Positions 36,541 through 48,918 of a DNA stretch of 64,000 bases are shown here, piece by piece; position 1 is the stretch's first letter, and the number at the start of each line of letters is the position of its first letter. Under the pieces are notes generated by a model. That model worked only from the letters and a program-made list of their open reading frames with translations. It ran no database searches and was not told where the DNA came from. The DNA comes from Rhizomys pruinosus. Its lineage: Eukaryota > Chordata > Mammalia > Rodentia > Spalacidae. The translations under genes and the position numbers were made by a program. The stretch spans positions 1,461,063-1,525,062 of the forward strand of contig VZQC01006697.1 of the NCBI GenBank assembly GCA_009823505.1. The letters are read 5' to 3'.

Positions 36541-39341
36541 TTCTAATGCTAACCTGAGTTTTATGACGAAAATCTGAATAATAATTTGGAATAATGCTTG
36601 TGACTATATATGCTAGTAAAACATGTACTAGAACACACATAGGAGTTGATATAAGCATTGGCAGATAATAATACCATCTTTTACTAAATGTCTAATTGAC
36701 TAGTATATTTTATAGAAGTCAATACCTCTGATTTTGTTTGCTTTTATTCAGACTGCACTCCCTCCCTCTAACTCTCCCAAAGAATACCTTTGCTTTTAAC
36801 CAACTCATAATGCCATTATGTTTAAAAATTACATTATATGTCACATTTGAAGATATATAATTATAGAATATATATATATAATATATAATAGAATCTGATT
36901 TACGCTGAGTAAGTAGCCATTCCACTTGTGGAAAGCCACCTTTACTTAGCTTTCACATTCCTCATGGCCTTGAACACATGTTTCATCTTAAGGACAAAAG
37001 TGATTTGAGAGTGAAATCATATGAGTTCCTCAAACCTGGGGCATGTGTGGCCCCTTCTCTCATTTCTACTTGACCTCTTTTAGTTTAGCATTGGTGAGAA
37101 GGGAAACTTTGTTAGCCAGACGACATGATTTTCAGGTAGGTAGTATTAAAGAGTTAAGGAGCTACTATTTCATTTGCTGTCATTAAAATAAATATTATAG
37201 GAAATTCTGTTTCAAAATACTCATTTTTTTAAATAAAGGCTTTCATGCACAAGATGTAAGATGTCAGCTTTATAGATGACATGTTAGGGAAAGATTGTAA
37301 TTAATTCTTAGAGAAACTTTCAGGATAGTCTTTTCTGTCTGCCTAATAAGCCTCCGTGACTTATAGTAAATATTAGAGAGACTATCCAAAGCCAATTTAT
37401 CATGGGAAGGGAACACCTTCTTGTTCTTAAAGTCAGTGTTCCATAATTAACAATGCATGTGGGCTAGAAGATTTAGTTCTCTCTTTTGTGAAATTCCTTC
37501 AACTTCATATTTAATCCCAATTTGATTGAATATTTTTGTTCCACGAGTAAATTAATTATTCCTTTGGAAAATTTGTGTACCAGAGGAGGAGTTAATATCA
37601 GATACAGTGCAGACTAGACTGGTTAATGACTGAAAATATGATAAGAATTCACATCTCATAAGAATTGGAATAATAGAATCTTTGTTTTAATTAAACTTAA
37701 AATGATCTGTTTGCATGTACTCATTTTTGATAAGGGACACACTCTTTATTTCTCATGCTAATCCATGTATGTATACTCAGTGACCTATTGATAGCTGTTG
37801 CTATAAATACCAATTACATGAAAAAAATCTAAATAATGTGCATTTTGTTGAACTGGAGCAGAACAGCTCAAGCACTGTGATAGATAAGGCTTCAAGCAGT
37901 GAATTGAAAGATTACACATCTACCACAGACAAACTATTTCCCTAATTGTTTTCATCAAATTAGCTTGTGTTTCAGAATTTTTTTGATGTTTGGTAGGGTA
38001 GGTGAATTATCATCTTCTGTTGGAATTCAACAATGCTACTACATTTGATATTTAAGTATTGTACTGGGCTTGTTCGGTATTTCCATCCATTTGAAGCACT
38101 TTTATTATAATAAATTGTATACAGTATTTATCTGCCAGGAATTCATTGTCAATTCTCAAACCAAGAAGTTGCCTGATTCACTTTATTGTCAAAAATATCA
38201 AGAACAAAAATGTCAAAGCTTTTATTCTAACAGGGAGTACAGTCAAGAAAAACAAGAGTATTCTATTTGAAATGAGGAGTGGGCAGGTTAGAGGCTAAGT
38301 GTCATTAATCAACGCTTTTTGTAGAACAAGTAATGATAGTTCTAAGGCCTAATTATAAGGCCTGAAGCAGTTTCTAGTGGTGAGGAAGTAGTACCAGAAA
38401 GTGTTGAACACATCCTTGCATAGTTTCATGGGAGAAGACAGCAACATTTTCTTTTCTAATAATTAGCCTGGCCCACCCAATAAGTTTGTTTGTGCAACAC
38501 GCACATCTCATACAAATGTACAGATTGAATTAACTTCATTTTGGGAGAGCTAGAAACAGTGATTTATAAGACAAAATTTTTGCTAATAACATCTTATTGC
38601 TCATCCTTACAATATATTTCAGACATAACTGGGAAGTAAAACACATTCAGGTAAAACACTATGCCTTTTGTCTTAGAAATCATGTCTATGACTTTGATCC
38701 ATCTAGAAAAGATTTTCCTTAGCAAAGCAGCTGCAGCCTTCAGTGCTTTCAATGCTAAATTCTTGAAACATTTCATTAGGTCAGTAAAGGAAACACTTGG
38801 GATTAGCTCTGAGTCCCTGTTACCTTTTGAAATTATTAAAAGTTTTGGTTGCATCATGGATTCCTTATCATTTTCTTTTTCTCAAAGTAGACTTGCTTTT
38901 TAAGTCAAGGGTATGCTAGCAAAGCTATAAACCTCCCCTATCTCACCCCCATCCATATACAAATCCTAGCCACACACACTTGAGTATAAGAAGCTCTGAA
39001 ATACACTGATAAAGCAAGTCAATGTCTGTGCCATCGACTGCCTGGATTTTTTTTTGTGACTAGAAAATCGCATGTCACAAATGGCAAGTTCAATGGGGTG
39101 AAACTGATAACAAAAAGAATTAAGTGCCCTGTCCTTAATAAAATGGATTCTGGTCTTGATGATCTGATGATGACATCCTGTTGGGACCATAGGACCATAG
39201 TCCATCATGAAGTTAAGTGCCTACCCACAGGCAGAGGAAGCTTCTGGTGACTGTCCTCCAAGAGATCTATGAGAATTCATCTTTATTGTTTTACTTTAGA
39301 GTATTTTAAACAGACCAACAATTTTTCAGAGTATGTGGTTG
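36541..39341. other. No recognised gene or repeat
   Basis: AT-rich intronic DNA with a short TA tract at about 36868-36890. No exon, RNA gene or clear repeat was seen. Confidence 0.4.
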
Positions 39342-39358
39342 ATAAAGCCTTTTGGCCT

Positions 39359-41623
39359 CTCCACAAGAAATATTTATAACTTAGTTATTGGTACTAGCAA
39401 CCACATATGAGAGATATCATTTGTCATTTGTTTTTGTGGGACTGTGTTACTTCACTTAACATGATGTCTTCTAGCTCCATCCATTTACCTGCAAAGGTCA
39501 TGATGTTGTCTTTCTTTACCACTGCATAGAATTCCAGATATAAATTGCTGTTGTCCACATTAGCTATAATTAAAAATTGTATAACAATTACTTTGGGATT
39601 TGTATAAACAAATGTTCTCTATAATTTTGCTGTCATAGAGTATCACCGGGTAGCAATCTCTTTCACCTGTAGGATGATTTAATTTAAAAATAAAGTTTAT
39701 TTCCCAAGTTAATCACATACAGAAACCCAAAACAGCATGGGTGAACTTGGTGAAATCTGTGCCTTGATTCCACCCTATAGGTATGTATAATACAACTGCT
39801 TTCTTGAGACTCATGGGTCAAAAATAAAAACCTAAAATAAAAAAGGGGGATATAGATAGATATGAAAACTTTTTGTCAAAAAACCTTGCAACCCAAATCT
39901 TTAACTATGGGAAAGGATTTGTATGTTCCAACAGGCCAGAGTATCACCAACTTAATGGCTGAGAAAGAAAATGCAGCTTTGCAGTGAGTAGGATGTACCA
40001 GAAAGTGCCAGCAGAAGGATTGACTCCTCTGGGCATTGAAGGGAAGAAATGCCTCAGATTGCTGCAGACATCAGGCCCCTCTGTGGATCCTACTAGTAAC
40101 AACTATTTTTAATGATTCCTAACGAAGCTTACCTTCTAGGTGCCGCAAAGGTTTTAATACAAGAGACTTTCTTAACTCCTCCCCATAGAATAAGGAGAAA
40201 TATGATGATGATGAGGTCGTTCTCCAGCTGTAGATTGGAGCCAGCTGTTATAGAGGTATTCTCTTGTAAAATCAGTAAAACTGCCTTCTTTAATTGACTA
40301 ATGGACATAGAAACTGTGAAAAGGATTATTCTCTATTCAGAACCAAATATAATGCTAAAGTCTCCTTAAGCTATGCACTTAAGCAAAATATATTAATACA
40401 GGAGCTCTGACATCAACAATGGATTATTCTACCAAGGAGATGTTGGCCAGGGGATCCAAGCCCCCACAAAAGGTAAAGGCTCCTTGCCTCCAAACTGGGA
40501 TATCTGCAGGAAGAGAGGCGATAAGGCCCTGCTGTTGAAGACCTGATATAAACATGGGAAAGATGTATGGAGACCGCACTTGCAAGTATACAGATGGTCT
40601 CTGGAATGCCAGAGAGTGTTACCAAAGGCCACTAAACCAATAAAGCAAATATAGGTCTCCTTGAGTCAAGCAAGACTCCTCCGTCAGCACCAGCTACACC
40701 TCATCTGCCTGGAAATACTGTGCAGCAGTGGCAGCCATATGTCTGTATATCCCAAATCTAATTGGCTATTAGCTCTCTCCTTGGAGGAATAACCCACGGC
40801 TGATGCCACAAGCTTACATCCTCTAATGGTTAGGAGATGTTATAAACCACACGAAGACCCTGCCATACTTAACAGAAGAAAATGTAATTCATGAATTAAC
40901 ATACCATCCAAACATCTGTGTCTATACCAAAGTAACCTACCATAACAATTAGTACTGTTTAAATACCTATATATCTAATTGTGTGTGCTTCATTAGTAGG
41001 ATCGAAAGGCTATATATTATACTGTTTAAATACCTATATATCTAATTGCATGTGCTTCATTAGTAGGATCGAAAGGTTATGCCTGGACAAGCTGGCAGCC
41101 CATGAAAGAAAACAGCCAGAATTGACTAGAGACCAAGACAACAGCTCCAGAGAAAGTGGACTGTTTTGCTTCTCATCCACCTGTGCCCCTTTTCTAAGCC
41201 TAGGGAACAATCTGCGGAAGAGGGGGCACGGTAGAATGTAAGGGCTGTGATTGGGGTGAATGGTGAAACTACAACAATATAGACTAGATACTCATTTGAT
41301 CAACTTGATTGAACATTCAAGCCCCCCCCCCACCGCTGGATGGTGGGACCCATGAGCTGTGTGGGTTTGGGCACAATCACAATTGTTTGCAAATTGTTTT
41401 TACATGAAGGATGCTTATACTCACAAATTATCACTTATTGTTTAAAAAAATGAAAACAAAACAAAAAAGCAGAAAAAGATGCAGAAAAGTTATGGCAGAA
41501 TGCATGATCTGGGATGGGTAAGGGTGGGGTGAGGGGAAGGGAAGGGGATATATGCCTAAACTGAATTGTAAAATGATGTATGAAATACACAAAGCATCAG
41601 TAAAAATAAAAAAAAAAATAAAA
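39359..41623 (+). mobile_element. L1 3' insertion with inverted 5' end and target duplication
   Basis: 39359-39535 is antisense ORF2 end ('ttacttcacttaacatgat', 'ccatttacctgcaaagg'). From about 39536 the sequence is sense L1 3' UTR, ending 'atgatgtatgaaatacacaa', 'catcagtaaaaataaa' and an A-rich tail. A perfect 17-bp target-site duplication ATAAAGCCTTTTGGCCT flanks it at 39342-39358 and 41624-41640. This is a complete, readable twin-priming event of about 2.3 kb. No intact coding sequence. Confidence 0.93.
40954..41087 (+). repeat. 67-bp tandem duplication in L1 3' UTR
   Basis: The unit beginning 'actgtttaaatacctatata' starts at 40954 and again at 41021, with a few differences. Only part of this is present once in the copy at 30600. 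The copy ending at 43825 carries the same duplication junction. Confidence 0.85.
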
Positions 41624-41640
41624 ATAAAGCCTTTTGGCCT

Positions 41641-42235
41641 TAGAGGCTTGCCTTTTAAATCAAGTGTCTGTGATATATCAGGTAATAGGTCACACATGAA
41701 ATGAGAAAAAACAATACTGATAAGGAGATTGCCATTGAAAGTTATATTAGAATGAATCTAATCTAGATATAGTAGAAGAATGTCCATGTCCCAGTGCAGC
41801 AGCAAGTTCAAGCCTGATAAGCAGCTGGAGAAGCTAGGGGAATGTTGCAGCCCATGCTGAGCTGTTCTGGGTTTGTTTCTAGGAATGCCTAAGCTGTTTC
41901 AGCATGGATTTTTGAGGACTCTGATAAGTGTGTCTCCCCACAAGCAGCTGGACTCCCTACCCAGACCAGTTCTGGAAACCAAGTACAACACTCCTATCAC
42001 CTGGTCCAAGGATACAAGTAACTCCACCTAGGGTTTGTGATTGATAGAATGAATTACTGGAAGGCTTCTATCTTGATTCATAGACTTTTGGTGGCTGAGT
42101 CTCTTTCATTCCTGAGTGCAAGGTGCCAATCCATCAGTCATTGGTGGAGGCCAGGATCTGAGGTTTCAGTGTTGACATCCGCTTGATTCTCTGTTCCCAT
42201 TGGTAAAAATGGTCATTAAAGACAAAAATGAGTTG
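41641..42235. other. No recognised gene or repeat
   Basis: Intronic DNA; nothing recognised. Confidence 0.4.
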
Positions 42236-42387
42236 CAGGGCGTGGTAGCACATGCCTTTAATTCCAACACTCAAGAGTCAGAGGCAGGCAGATCTCTGTG
42301 AGTTCAAGGCCAGTCAGGTCTACATAGAGAGTTCCAGTACAGCTATGGCTGCAGGGAAACCCTGTCTCAAAAAGAACAAAAAAAAAT
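42236..42387 (+). mobile_element. B1 SINE
   Basis: 'gggcgtggtagcacatgcct', 'gttcaaggccagtcaggt' and 'gggaaaccctgtctcaaaaa' with an A tail. Confidence 0.92.
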
Positions 42388-43090
42388 CTACACAGACACT
42401 TGTCTGTATGTGATATTAGGCTGCTTGATTGTAGAGCTCCATGTGTTGACAAAAACTTTCTATGTAGTTTTCAAATTGTAGAGACAAATTACAATGTGAC
42501 ACAAACTGTGATGCTTTTAAGATGTGCTTTCCTGTTAGCTAGCTGTAGTCAGCTTTGCCAGCTTCTTCCACAGTGTCATCTCACCAGGTACACTACTGAG
42601 GCAAAATCCCACACTTTATTTTCTTTTCCTTTGAAGCTTCATGTTAAGTTTCTATAATATTTAAAGTCTTATTCAACTTGCTATTGTTGGGTGACAAATG
42701 TTAGTATTTGCAGCTCTAAAATGGAACTAGAATAGGGAACTCACAGTGTTGGCATGCAGATTTAAAAGAGGAGAGGCAAGTAAAGTATTTAGTAGCCCAG
42801 TTCCTGAAACACAGTAGATATTCATTAAGTTGTAGCTATAACCTTTACTGCCTGTATCAATTATACTTGGTTCCTAGTAGTCAGTATAGTTTGGAACCAC
42901 CCAGATTCTTGGTTAGAATAGAAACAGTCCATTTTTGGACATCATCACTAATTTTGCATTAGGGGAAATGTTGATTCAGATATATAGCACCAAGAAAGTT
43001 TAAAACCGAAGCCCCTGCTTATCAGAATATATAATAACACCAGGAGTAATTGCTTAAATAAAGTTTAAGAGGGTATAGGGGAAGAAACAA
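42388..43090. other. Mostly unrecognised; possible MIR tail
   Basis: 'cctgaaacacagtagatatt' followed by 'cattaagttgtagctat' near 42804-42840 looks like a MIR 3' end. The rest was not recognised. Confidence 0.35.
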
Positions 43091-43095
43091 AGAGA

Positions 43096-43975
43096 AGCTA
43101 GAAAGATAGCTCAGTGAGTAACATGTTTTCTTTTTTTTTAATTTATTTTTATTGATGCTTTGTGTATTTCATACATCATTTTCCAATTCAGTTCAGGCAT
43201 ATATCCCCTTCCCTTCCCCCCACCCCACCCCTACCCATGGATTAGTCTACCAGGGAGATGTTGGCCAGGGGATCCAAGCCCCCAAATGGTAAAGGCTCCT
43301 TGCCTCCAACTGGGATATCTGCAGGAAGAGAGGCGATAAGGCCACTGCTGTTGAAGACCTGATACAACATGGAAAGATGTATGGAAACCACTTGAAGTAT
43401 AAAGATGGTCTCTGGGATGCCAGAGAGTTTACCAAAGGTCACTAAACCATAAAGCAAAATAGGTCTCCTTGAGTCAAGCAAGACTCCTCCGTCAGCACCA
43501 GCTACACCTCACTGCCTGGGAAATACTGTGCAGCATGCAGCCATATGTCGTGTATATCCCAAATCTAATTGGCTATTGGCTCTCTCCTTGTAGGAATAAC
43601 CACGGTGATGCCACAAGCTTACATCCTCTAATGGTTAGAGAGATGTATAAACCACACTGAAGATCTGCCATACTTGAAGAAGAAAATGTAGGATCATGAA
43701 TTAACATACCATCCAAACATCTGTGTCTATACCAAAGTAACCTACCATAACAATTAGTAAAAACCAATATATCTAATTGCTTGTGCTTCATTAGTAGGAT
43801 TGAAGAGGCTATAATTATACTGAGTTAACATGTTTTCTATCTGAATTCATATCCCTAGCACCCACATGAAAAGCTGGGAGGAGGCCACACAGAGTGTGCC
43901 TATAGTGCCAGTGCTTGGGCTGAGGGCAGTGGTGGGCATAGAAGTTAGATCAATGGAACCCACTGCCCAGGTTCA
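43096..43975 (+). repeat. tRNA-derived SINE split by an L1
   Basis: The left part (43096-43131, 'gctagaaagatagctcagtg') and the right part (43839-43975, 'tagcacccacatgaaaagc', 'agatcaatggaacccactgc') together read as one B2/B4-like SINE interrupted by the L1 at 43132-43825. Confidence 0.65.
43132..43825 (-). mobile_element. Short L1 with inverted 5' part inserted in a SINE
   Basis: 43132-43238 is an antisense L1 3' end (poly-T, 'tgtatttcatacatcattt', C-rich run). From about 43239 the sense 3' UTR appears (matching 40430-41030) up to 43825. A 13-bp target duplication TAACATGTTTTCT lies at 43119-43131 and 43826-43838. A complete small twin-primed insertion. Confidence 0.9.
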
Positions 43976-44466
43976 ATTTTACCATATTTAATAAAAATGT
44001 TGGAAAATGGACTTTTGCTATTAAAAGAGGAAAAAAAATATGGAAAAATAGAATACATAGTTGGTATTAAAACTGCGTTTTATCCCTTAGTTTCAAATTC
44101 ATAGCCCAATTTCTGCCAACAATTTGTATCCACATATGAGAAAGGACATACATCACTGTTTTTCTGAGTCTTTTTTCTTAGAATAAGTTTCTACTTCCAT
44201 TCATTTACCTACACATTTCATGATTTCATTTTTCTTTACCTTTGAGTAGAACACAATTGTGTAAATGTACCACATTTTAATTTTCCACTAATCAGTTGAG
44301 GGACTTTAGGTTTGCTTTCCATTTTCTAGTCCATTGAGAAAAGAGCAGCAAAACATGGCTGAGCAAGTACCTGCATTAGGGTATTGAGTGCTTTGGGATA
44401 TGCCCAAGGGAGCAGTAAAACCTGATTCACAGGGCCAATTTTATTTGTGTTTCTTCTTTTTTTTTT

Positions 44467-45120
44467 NNNNNNNNNNNNNNNNNNNNNNNNNNNNNNNNNN
44501 NNNNNNNNNNNNNNNNNNNNNNNNNNNNNNNNNNNNNNNNNNNNNNNNNNNNNNNNNNNNNNNNNNNNNNNNNNNNNNNNNNNNNNNNNNNNNNNNNNNN
44601 NNNNNNNNNNNNNNNNNNNNNNNNNNNNNNNNNNNNNNNNNNNNNNNNNNNNNNNNNNNNNNNNNNNNNNNNNNNNNNNNNNNNNNNNNNNNNNNNNNNN
44701 NNNNNNNNNNNNNNNNNNNNNNNNNNNNNNNNNNNNNNNNNNNNNNNNNNNNNNNNNNNNNNNNNNNNNNNNNNNNNNNNNNNNNNNNNNNNNNNNNNNN
44801 NNNNNNNNNNNNNNNNNNNNNNNNNNNNNNNNNNNNNNNNNNNNNNNNNNNNNNNNNNNNNNNNNNNNNNNNNNNNNNNNNNNNNNNNNNNNNNNNNNNN
44901 NNNNNNNNNNNNNNNNNNNNNNNNNNNNNNNNNNNNNNNNNNNNNNNNNNNNNNNNNNNNNNNNNNNNNNNNNNNNNNNNNNNNNNNNNNNNNNNNNNNN
45001 NNNNNNNNNNNNNNNNNNNNNNNNNNNNNNNNNNNNNNNNNNNNNNNNNNNNNNNNNNNNNNNNNNNNNNNNNNNNNNNNNNNNNNNNNNNNNNNNNNNN
45101 NNNNNNNNNNNNNNNNNNNN
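44467..45120. other. Assembly gap of 654 N
   Basis: A run of N flanked by T-runs on both sides. The long open frames reported across it are artefacts of undefined bases. The true content is unknown. Confidence 1.
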
Positions 45121-45228
45121 TTTTTTTTTTTTTGGACTTTTTGAGACAGGGTCTCCCTGTAGCCCCAGCTGTCCTGGAACTCACTCTGTAGACCAGGCTG
45201 GCCTTGAACTCACAAAGATCCGCCTGCG
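45121..45228 (-). mobile_element. B1 SINE, partial
   Basis: 'gagacagggtctccctgtag' and 'gaccaggctggccttgaact' are the reverse complement of B1. It is truncated at its 5' end at about 45228 and starts from a T-run bordering the gap. Confidence 0.9.
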
Positions 45229-45498
45229 AGTTCTCCCCGCTGATTTCCATTGTGTTTGCAACACTTTGCAAACCCATCACAGTAAATAAGGGTTACTCTT
45301 TCCCCACATCTTTGCCAGCATTTGTCCACAATTTTCTCTTGACCTCAAACATTGTGACTGGGTAAGATAAAATATTCACAAGCAGTTCTAATTTGCATTT
45401 ACATAATTATTAAGGATGTTGAATACTTTTTCAAAGTATTTCACAGCCATTTTTGTCTTCTTTTGAGAACTCTTTGTTCAGATCTATAACCTATTTTT

Positions 45499-45730
45499 AT
45501 TTTATTTTTATTTTTAATTTATTATATTTATGTGTATAAGTGTACTGTCTGCATATAGGTTGGTGCACCCTTGTTTTGCAATGCCATGGAAGTCAGAAGA
45601 GGGCATTGGATTCCCCTGGAACTGGAGTTAAAGATGGTTCTTAGCTGCCATGTAGGTGCTGGAAATCGAACCCAGATCCTCTGCAAAAGCAGTCGGCATT
45701 CTTAACTGCTAGGCCATCTCTCCAGCCCCC
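45499..45730 (-). mobile_element. B2 SINE inserted in L1
   Basis: Antisense B2 with T-rich tail and head at 45730 ('ccatctctccagccccc'). Target duplication AACCTATTTTT (45488-45498) and AACCCATTTTT (45731-45741), one mismatch. Confidence 0.93.
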
Positions 45731-46034
45731 AACCCATTTTTTAAATTGGATCATTTGTTGTCCTGTTTTTTGTGGTCTGCATATTCTAGTTATTAGTATT
45801 CTGTAGAAATATAAGTGGTGAAGATTTTCTCCCACTCTATAAGCCTTATCTCCACTTGAATAGCTGTTTTCTTTGCTGTATGGAAAGTTTTTAACTTAAT
45901 GAGGTTCCATTTATCAGTGGTTGACCTTAATTCCCCAGCAAGGGAAGTCTGATTTAGACAGTCCTTTCCTGAAAATTTATCTTTTAAGGTACTGCCTATG
46001 TTTTCTTTTAATATTTCAGAGTTTCAAGTTTCTC

Positions 46035-46205
46035 ATTGAGGATTTTTTAAATTTATTTATTGATGTTTTATGTATTTCATACATCGTTTTTCATTTCTGT
46101 TCAGGCATATTCCCCTATCCCTTCCCCCACCCTACCCCATCCCATCCCAGATCATGCATTCTGCCATAACTTTCCTGCATATTTCTCTCAGTCTTTTTTT
46201 ATGCT
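46035..46205 (-). mobile_element. Truncated L1 3' end nested in the older L1
   Basis: 'tgtatttcatacatcgtttt', 'cccttcccccaccctacccc' and 'atcatgcattctgccataac' are the terminal 3' UTR, antisense. It interrupts the host L1; the short word 'aggattt' recurs at both edges as a possible target duplication. Confidence 0.75.
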
Positions 46206-48194
46206 TAGGATTTCACATTTTCCTCTGTTAATTTCATAGAATTTACTTTTGAGCAGAGTTATAGATATTGGTCTATTGTCATTCTTCTAGACATAGACAT
46301 CTACTTTTGTCATCACCATTAGTTGAAGATGTTATCTTTCAACCACTGTGTGTTCTTGGCAACTTTTTCAAATACAAGGTAGCTGAAATTGCATACATTC
46401 ATATTTGGATCTATTATTATGTTCCATTGATTTATGTCTCTGTTTGTGCCAGTATCATGCTGTATTTATAAGTACAGCCCTGTAACATAGTTTGAAAGCT
46501 GATATAGTAAACCAAGCATTGCTCTTTCTGCTCAAGTTTGTTTTGGCTATCTGGGATCTTTTGTGATTTCAAATGAGTTTTAGGATTTTTTTTCTAATTC
46601 TATGACAAATGACTTTGGGATTTTAATTGGGATTGCATTGATTCTATAAGTTGGTTTAGGTAGGATGGTTATTTTCAGAATATTAATTACAGCAATCCAT
46701 GAGCATAGGAAGTCTTTCTATCACCTATGTCTTCTTAAATCTCTTCAAAGACATAAAATTTTCATTGTAAAGGTCTTTAATGACATCTGTTAGGCTTATT
46801 TCTGGATATTTTATTTGGGAGGGCTGTTTTGAATGAGGAGATTTCCATTAGATCTTTCTCTGATTGCTTATCATCGTTAACTAGGTACGCTACTGATTTT
46901 TATTAATTAATTGATTTTGCAACCTGCCACTGTGCTGACCCATTCATCATTAACGAGTATGTTGTTTAATTTCTTTGAGTTCATGTAATTTACTAGAGCT
47001 TCTTTTCCTGTTGATTTTAGTCTTTATTGTACTGTGGTCTTATAGAATACATAAAATTATTTAAATATTTTTTTGTATTTGTTGGTTTGTTTCATACCCC
47101 AGTATGTGGTTTATTTTAGAGAAACTTCCATGGGTGGTAAATTGAAAGTGTATTCTTTGGTAATTGGATGGAATATTTGGTAGATGTCTGCCATGGTCCA
47201 TTTGATTTATGGTATCTTTTAATTCAGATAGTTTCCTACTTTTTGCCCAAATAATCTTTCTATTGGAGAAAGTCTGGTATTGAAGTCACCTACTATTACT
47301 GAGTTGAGGTTAATCTGTGTGTGGAGATTCAGTAGTATTATTTTCATGAAACTGAGTGCACCAGAGTTTCATGCACATATCTTCATTATTATAATATTTT
47401 CTCATTAGATTTTTTCTTTGATTAATTCTACTTTGAAGTCTATTTTGCAGATATTAAAATAGAAAAGCTCACTTGTTTTTTTTAGTGCCATTTGGTTAGA
47501 ATATTTTTTCCTAAACTTTCACCCTTAAGTCCCATCTGTACTTGATGGTAAAATGAGTTTGTTTTATAGAAAACAAAAAGGTGGATTTTGTTTCTGTAGT
47601 AGCCTGTGTATTTTGACTGGAGAGTACAGGGCATTGTTAAAGTTCTTATTGAAATATGGGCATTGGTTACTATTTTCTTGTCTGTGTTCTTAGTCTTATT
47701 TTGTGTTTATGTAATTATGCCTTTATTTGTTTTCTTTCTGTAGCCTCTGAGTATGACCATTCCTTTCTTAATTCCTTTGTATTACTTCAAGTATTCTTTA
47801 TGTAACTGGTTTGTTGGATGTAAATTCTTTCAGCCTTTTTGTCTGATGGAAGATTTTTTTTTCTCCTCCAACTATGATAGAGAGTTTTGCTGGATAAAGT
47901 ATTCTGCATTGGCATGTATGATAATTTAGAACTTGGGATACTTTGTTCTAGGCTCTTCTGGCTTTTAGATATTGTGTTGCAAAGTCAGCTGTAATTCCAA
48001 TTTACTGGAATTACAATATTTTTTTTCTTTTATTTTTTTCTTTTATTTGTAACTTATTTTTGTTTTGCATCTTTCACTACCTTTTCTTTGTTCTGTAAAT
48101 TTAGTGTTTTTACTTTTATATGCCGCAGGGAGGTTTTTTTTTCTTTTTTTTTTTTTTATAGTCTCATGTACTTGGTGTTCTTTGTTCTTCGTCC

Positions 48195-48224
48195 GTGTGT
48201 GTGTGTGTGTGTGTATGTGTGTAC
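48195..48224. repeat. (TG)n tract
   Basis: Interrupted TG repeat of about 14 units. Confidence 0.9.
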
Positions 48225-48694
48225 TCACATTTCCTTAGTGAAGCTTTATTCATTAATCCTGTTGAAGAGTTGATCGATGCCTTTGAGCTGAGATTCTTCT
48301 CCTTCCTCTATGCCTATAGTGCATGGATATTTTTTCTTTCTTTTTTTATTTTCATGGTGTCTTACATTCCCTGACATACCATTTCTGTGTTTAAAAATTT
48401 TTAAGTAAATGTTCTTTACTTAAGAAGTCCAATTCTTATACTTTATTTTCGAATTTTGATGCTCTGTTTTCCAATTTATTCTGCTGGTGAAGCTTTCTCT
48501 TGTCATTTCAAATTTGCTTATCGAGGTTCTCTTTTAGTCCATCTTCATTTCAGCTTGAGTTTTCTTTAGCATTTCTGTCTGTTTCAAGGATTCACTTTCA
48601 AATTTTGCATTATCTTTGTCATGTCATTCAGCCATATATTTATATTTTCTTGAGTGTCATTCAGGATTTTTTTCCTGTCCTCTTTCAGTTTTTT

Positions 48695-48700
<6 letters not shown>

Positions 48701-48730
<30 letters not shown>

Positions 48731-48738
48731 TGTGTGTT
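48701..48738. repeat. (TG)n microsatellite
   Basis: About 18 TG units with one interruption. Confidence 0.93.
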
Positions 48739-48758
48739 CTTTAAAATTCTTGAATTCT

Positions 48759-48918
48759 GCCAGTCGTGGTGGCACAGGCCTTTAATCCTAGCACTCAGGA
48801 GGCAGAGGCAGGTAGGTCTTTGTGAGTTCAAGGCCAGTCTGGTCTACAGAGTTCCAGGGCAGCTGGAGCTAAAGGAAGATCCTGTCTTGAAAAGTCCCCC
48901 CCCCAAAAAAAAAAAAAA
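48759..48918 (+). mobile_element. B1 SINE
   Basis: 'gccagtcgtggtggcacagg', 'gttcaaggccagtctggtct' and an A tail to 48918. The flanks share 'cttgaat' words, a weak target duplication. Confidence 0.9.

Larger units (their letters stand above)
44160..48755 (-). mobile_element. Long L1, antisense, decayed and interrupted
   Basis: Follows the antisense order of the L1 at 10.2-15 kb: ORF2 end ('gtaaatgtaccacatttta', 44250), reverse transcriptase and endonuclease regions (46.4-47.5 kb, e.g. 'agtatgtggtttattttaga'), then ORF1 region (about 47.9-48.7 kb). It is more diverged than the first copy, with no long open frame left. It is interrupted by a sequencing gap with a B1 (44467-45228), a B2 (45499-45730) and a short L1 tail (about 46035-46200). 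Confidence 0.85.

Noticed and set aside
44388..45289. Three open frames of 267-280 codons
   Set aside because: Almost entirely undefined bases from the N gap; not real coding sequence.
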